Shown: positions 5,384 through 5,647 of the stretch, in pieces
How positions within the stretch are numbered: the stretch's first letter is position 1
How the letters are laid out: each line of letters begins with the position of its first letter
NCBI GenBank assembly: GCA_021785155.1
Contig: JAJYGE010000487.1
Coordinates: forward strand, 1 to 5,647
Direction of reading: 5' to 3'
DNA length: 5,647 nucleotides
DNA from: Planctomycetota bacterium
GTDB lineage: Bacteria; Planctomycetota; Phycisphaerae; WQYP01
Notes under the pieces: generated by a model
Told to the model about the DNA's origin: nothing
Databases searched by the model: none
The model's input: only the letters and a program-made list of their open reading frames with translations
Made by a program: the position numbers and the translations under genes

Positions 5384-5647
5384 TCATGCCCTGGACAACA
5401 CCGGTGCGGCTATTTCCTCCGGGGCCGCTTTCCTTCGAACTCCAATTGGCAATGGCTTGCGATTCACACCGACATCACCGGCCAATCGTACTGAATTCAC
5501 CGCTATGACAACCACCGCCAGCATGTGAATCAGTGCCGCAACCACCGGGCCAAACAGACCGAAGGCCGCGGCCACCAGCGCGAAGATTGCGAAGAATAAA
5601 GCATATCCGATGTTCTGATAAATCGCGACACGCGTCTGACGGGCCAG
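5384..5647 (-). CDS. Heavy-metal-translocating P-type ATPase, C-terminal part (cut by window edge)
   Basis: Only the last 87 residues are visible; the frame runs open to the window edge and ends at TGA (5386-5384). The start RQTRVAIYQNIGYALFF is the usual link from the P-domain into the last membrane pair of P1B-type ATPases (compare R-x-x-x-x-I-x-Q-N in ZntA/CopA proteins). Two hydrophobic helices follow (about residues 13-32 and 34-52), ending VNSVRLAG, which matches the family's conserved N-S/A-x-R-L ending. His41 lies ten residues before Asn51, where Zn-type ZntA has an Asp and several other P1B groups have His. A tail of about 30 residues, rich in Pro, Arg and Ala, ends the protein. The phosphorylation (DKTG) and ion-binding CPC/SPC motifs lie outside the window, so the transported metal cannot be named. 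It lies 101 nt upstream of the long SPFH gene in the same direction. Confidence 0.75.
   Translation of the reverse strand: MARQTRVAIYQNIGYALFFAIFALVAAAFGLFGPVVAALIHMLAVVVIAVNSVRLAGDVGVNRKPLPIGVRRKAAPEEIAAPVLSRA

Overview
The window holds one co-directional gene cluster on the minus strand, read from right to left, with both ends cut by the window. In transcription order it has: (1) the C-terminal end of a heavy-metal-type P-type ATPase (5647-5384); (2) a 691-residue SPFH/HflK-like protein with a long polytopic N-terminal membrane region (5282-3207); (3) an HflC-like SPFH protein (3136-2192); (4) a second HflK-like SPFH protein with a histidine-rich cytoplasmic N-terminus (2133-982); (5) an ABC-2-type exporter ATPase (933-61); and (6) the first 13 codons of what is probably the matching ABC permease (39-1). 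Gaps between genes are short (about 101, 70, 58, 48 and 21 nt). No gene-free stretch exceeds 300 bases. I saw no RNA genes, insertion sequences, CRISPR arrays or integration sites, and I accept no plus-strand gene.

The organism is probably a Gram-negative-type bacterium of moderate GC. Extended, multi-copy HflK/HflC-like genes next to a metal P-type ATPase and an ABC-2 exporter make me think of Planctomycetes or related PVC bacteria. That is a recollection-based inference, not something the sequence proves. Shine-Dalgarno motifs (AAGGA, AGGA, GGAG) sit 6-9 nt before every complete gene, so translation signals are conventional.

The central point is the tandem of three SPFH (band 7) paralogues. 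The classical HflK/HflC pair forms a hetero-oligomeric membrane cage that regulates the FtsH protease. Here there are two HflK-like members and one HflC-like member. One HflK-like protein carries about six extra transmembrane helices, and the other carries an alternating His/Asp tail that could bind divalent metal. With a metal-transporting ATPase upstream and an ABC exporter downstream, the cluster could encode a membrane-microdomain assembly tied to metal homeostasis or envelope quality control. This is inference; no ftsH gene is visible in the window.

Possible regulation: a candidate internal sigma70-like promoter precedes the hflC-like gene (3176-3204), and the 101-nt leader of the long SPFH gene can form mutually exclusive hairpins. 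Both are weak predictions from inspection only.
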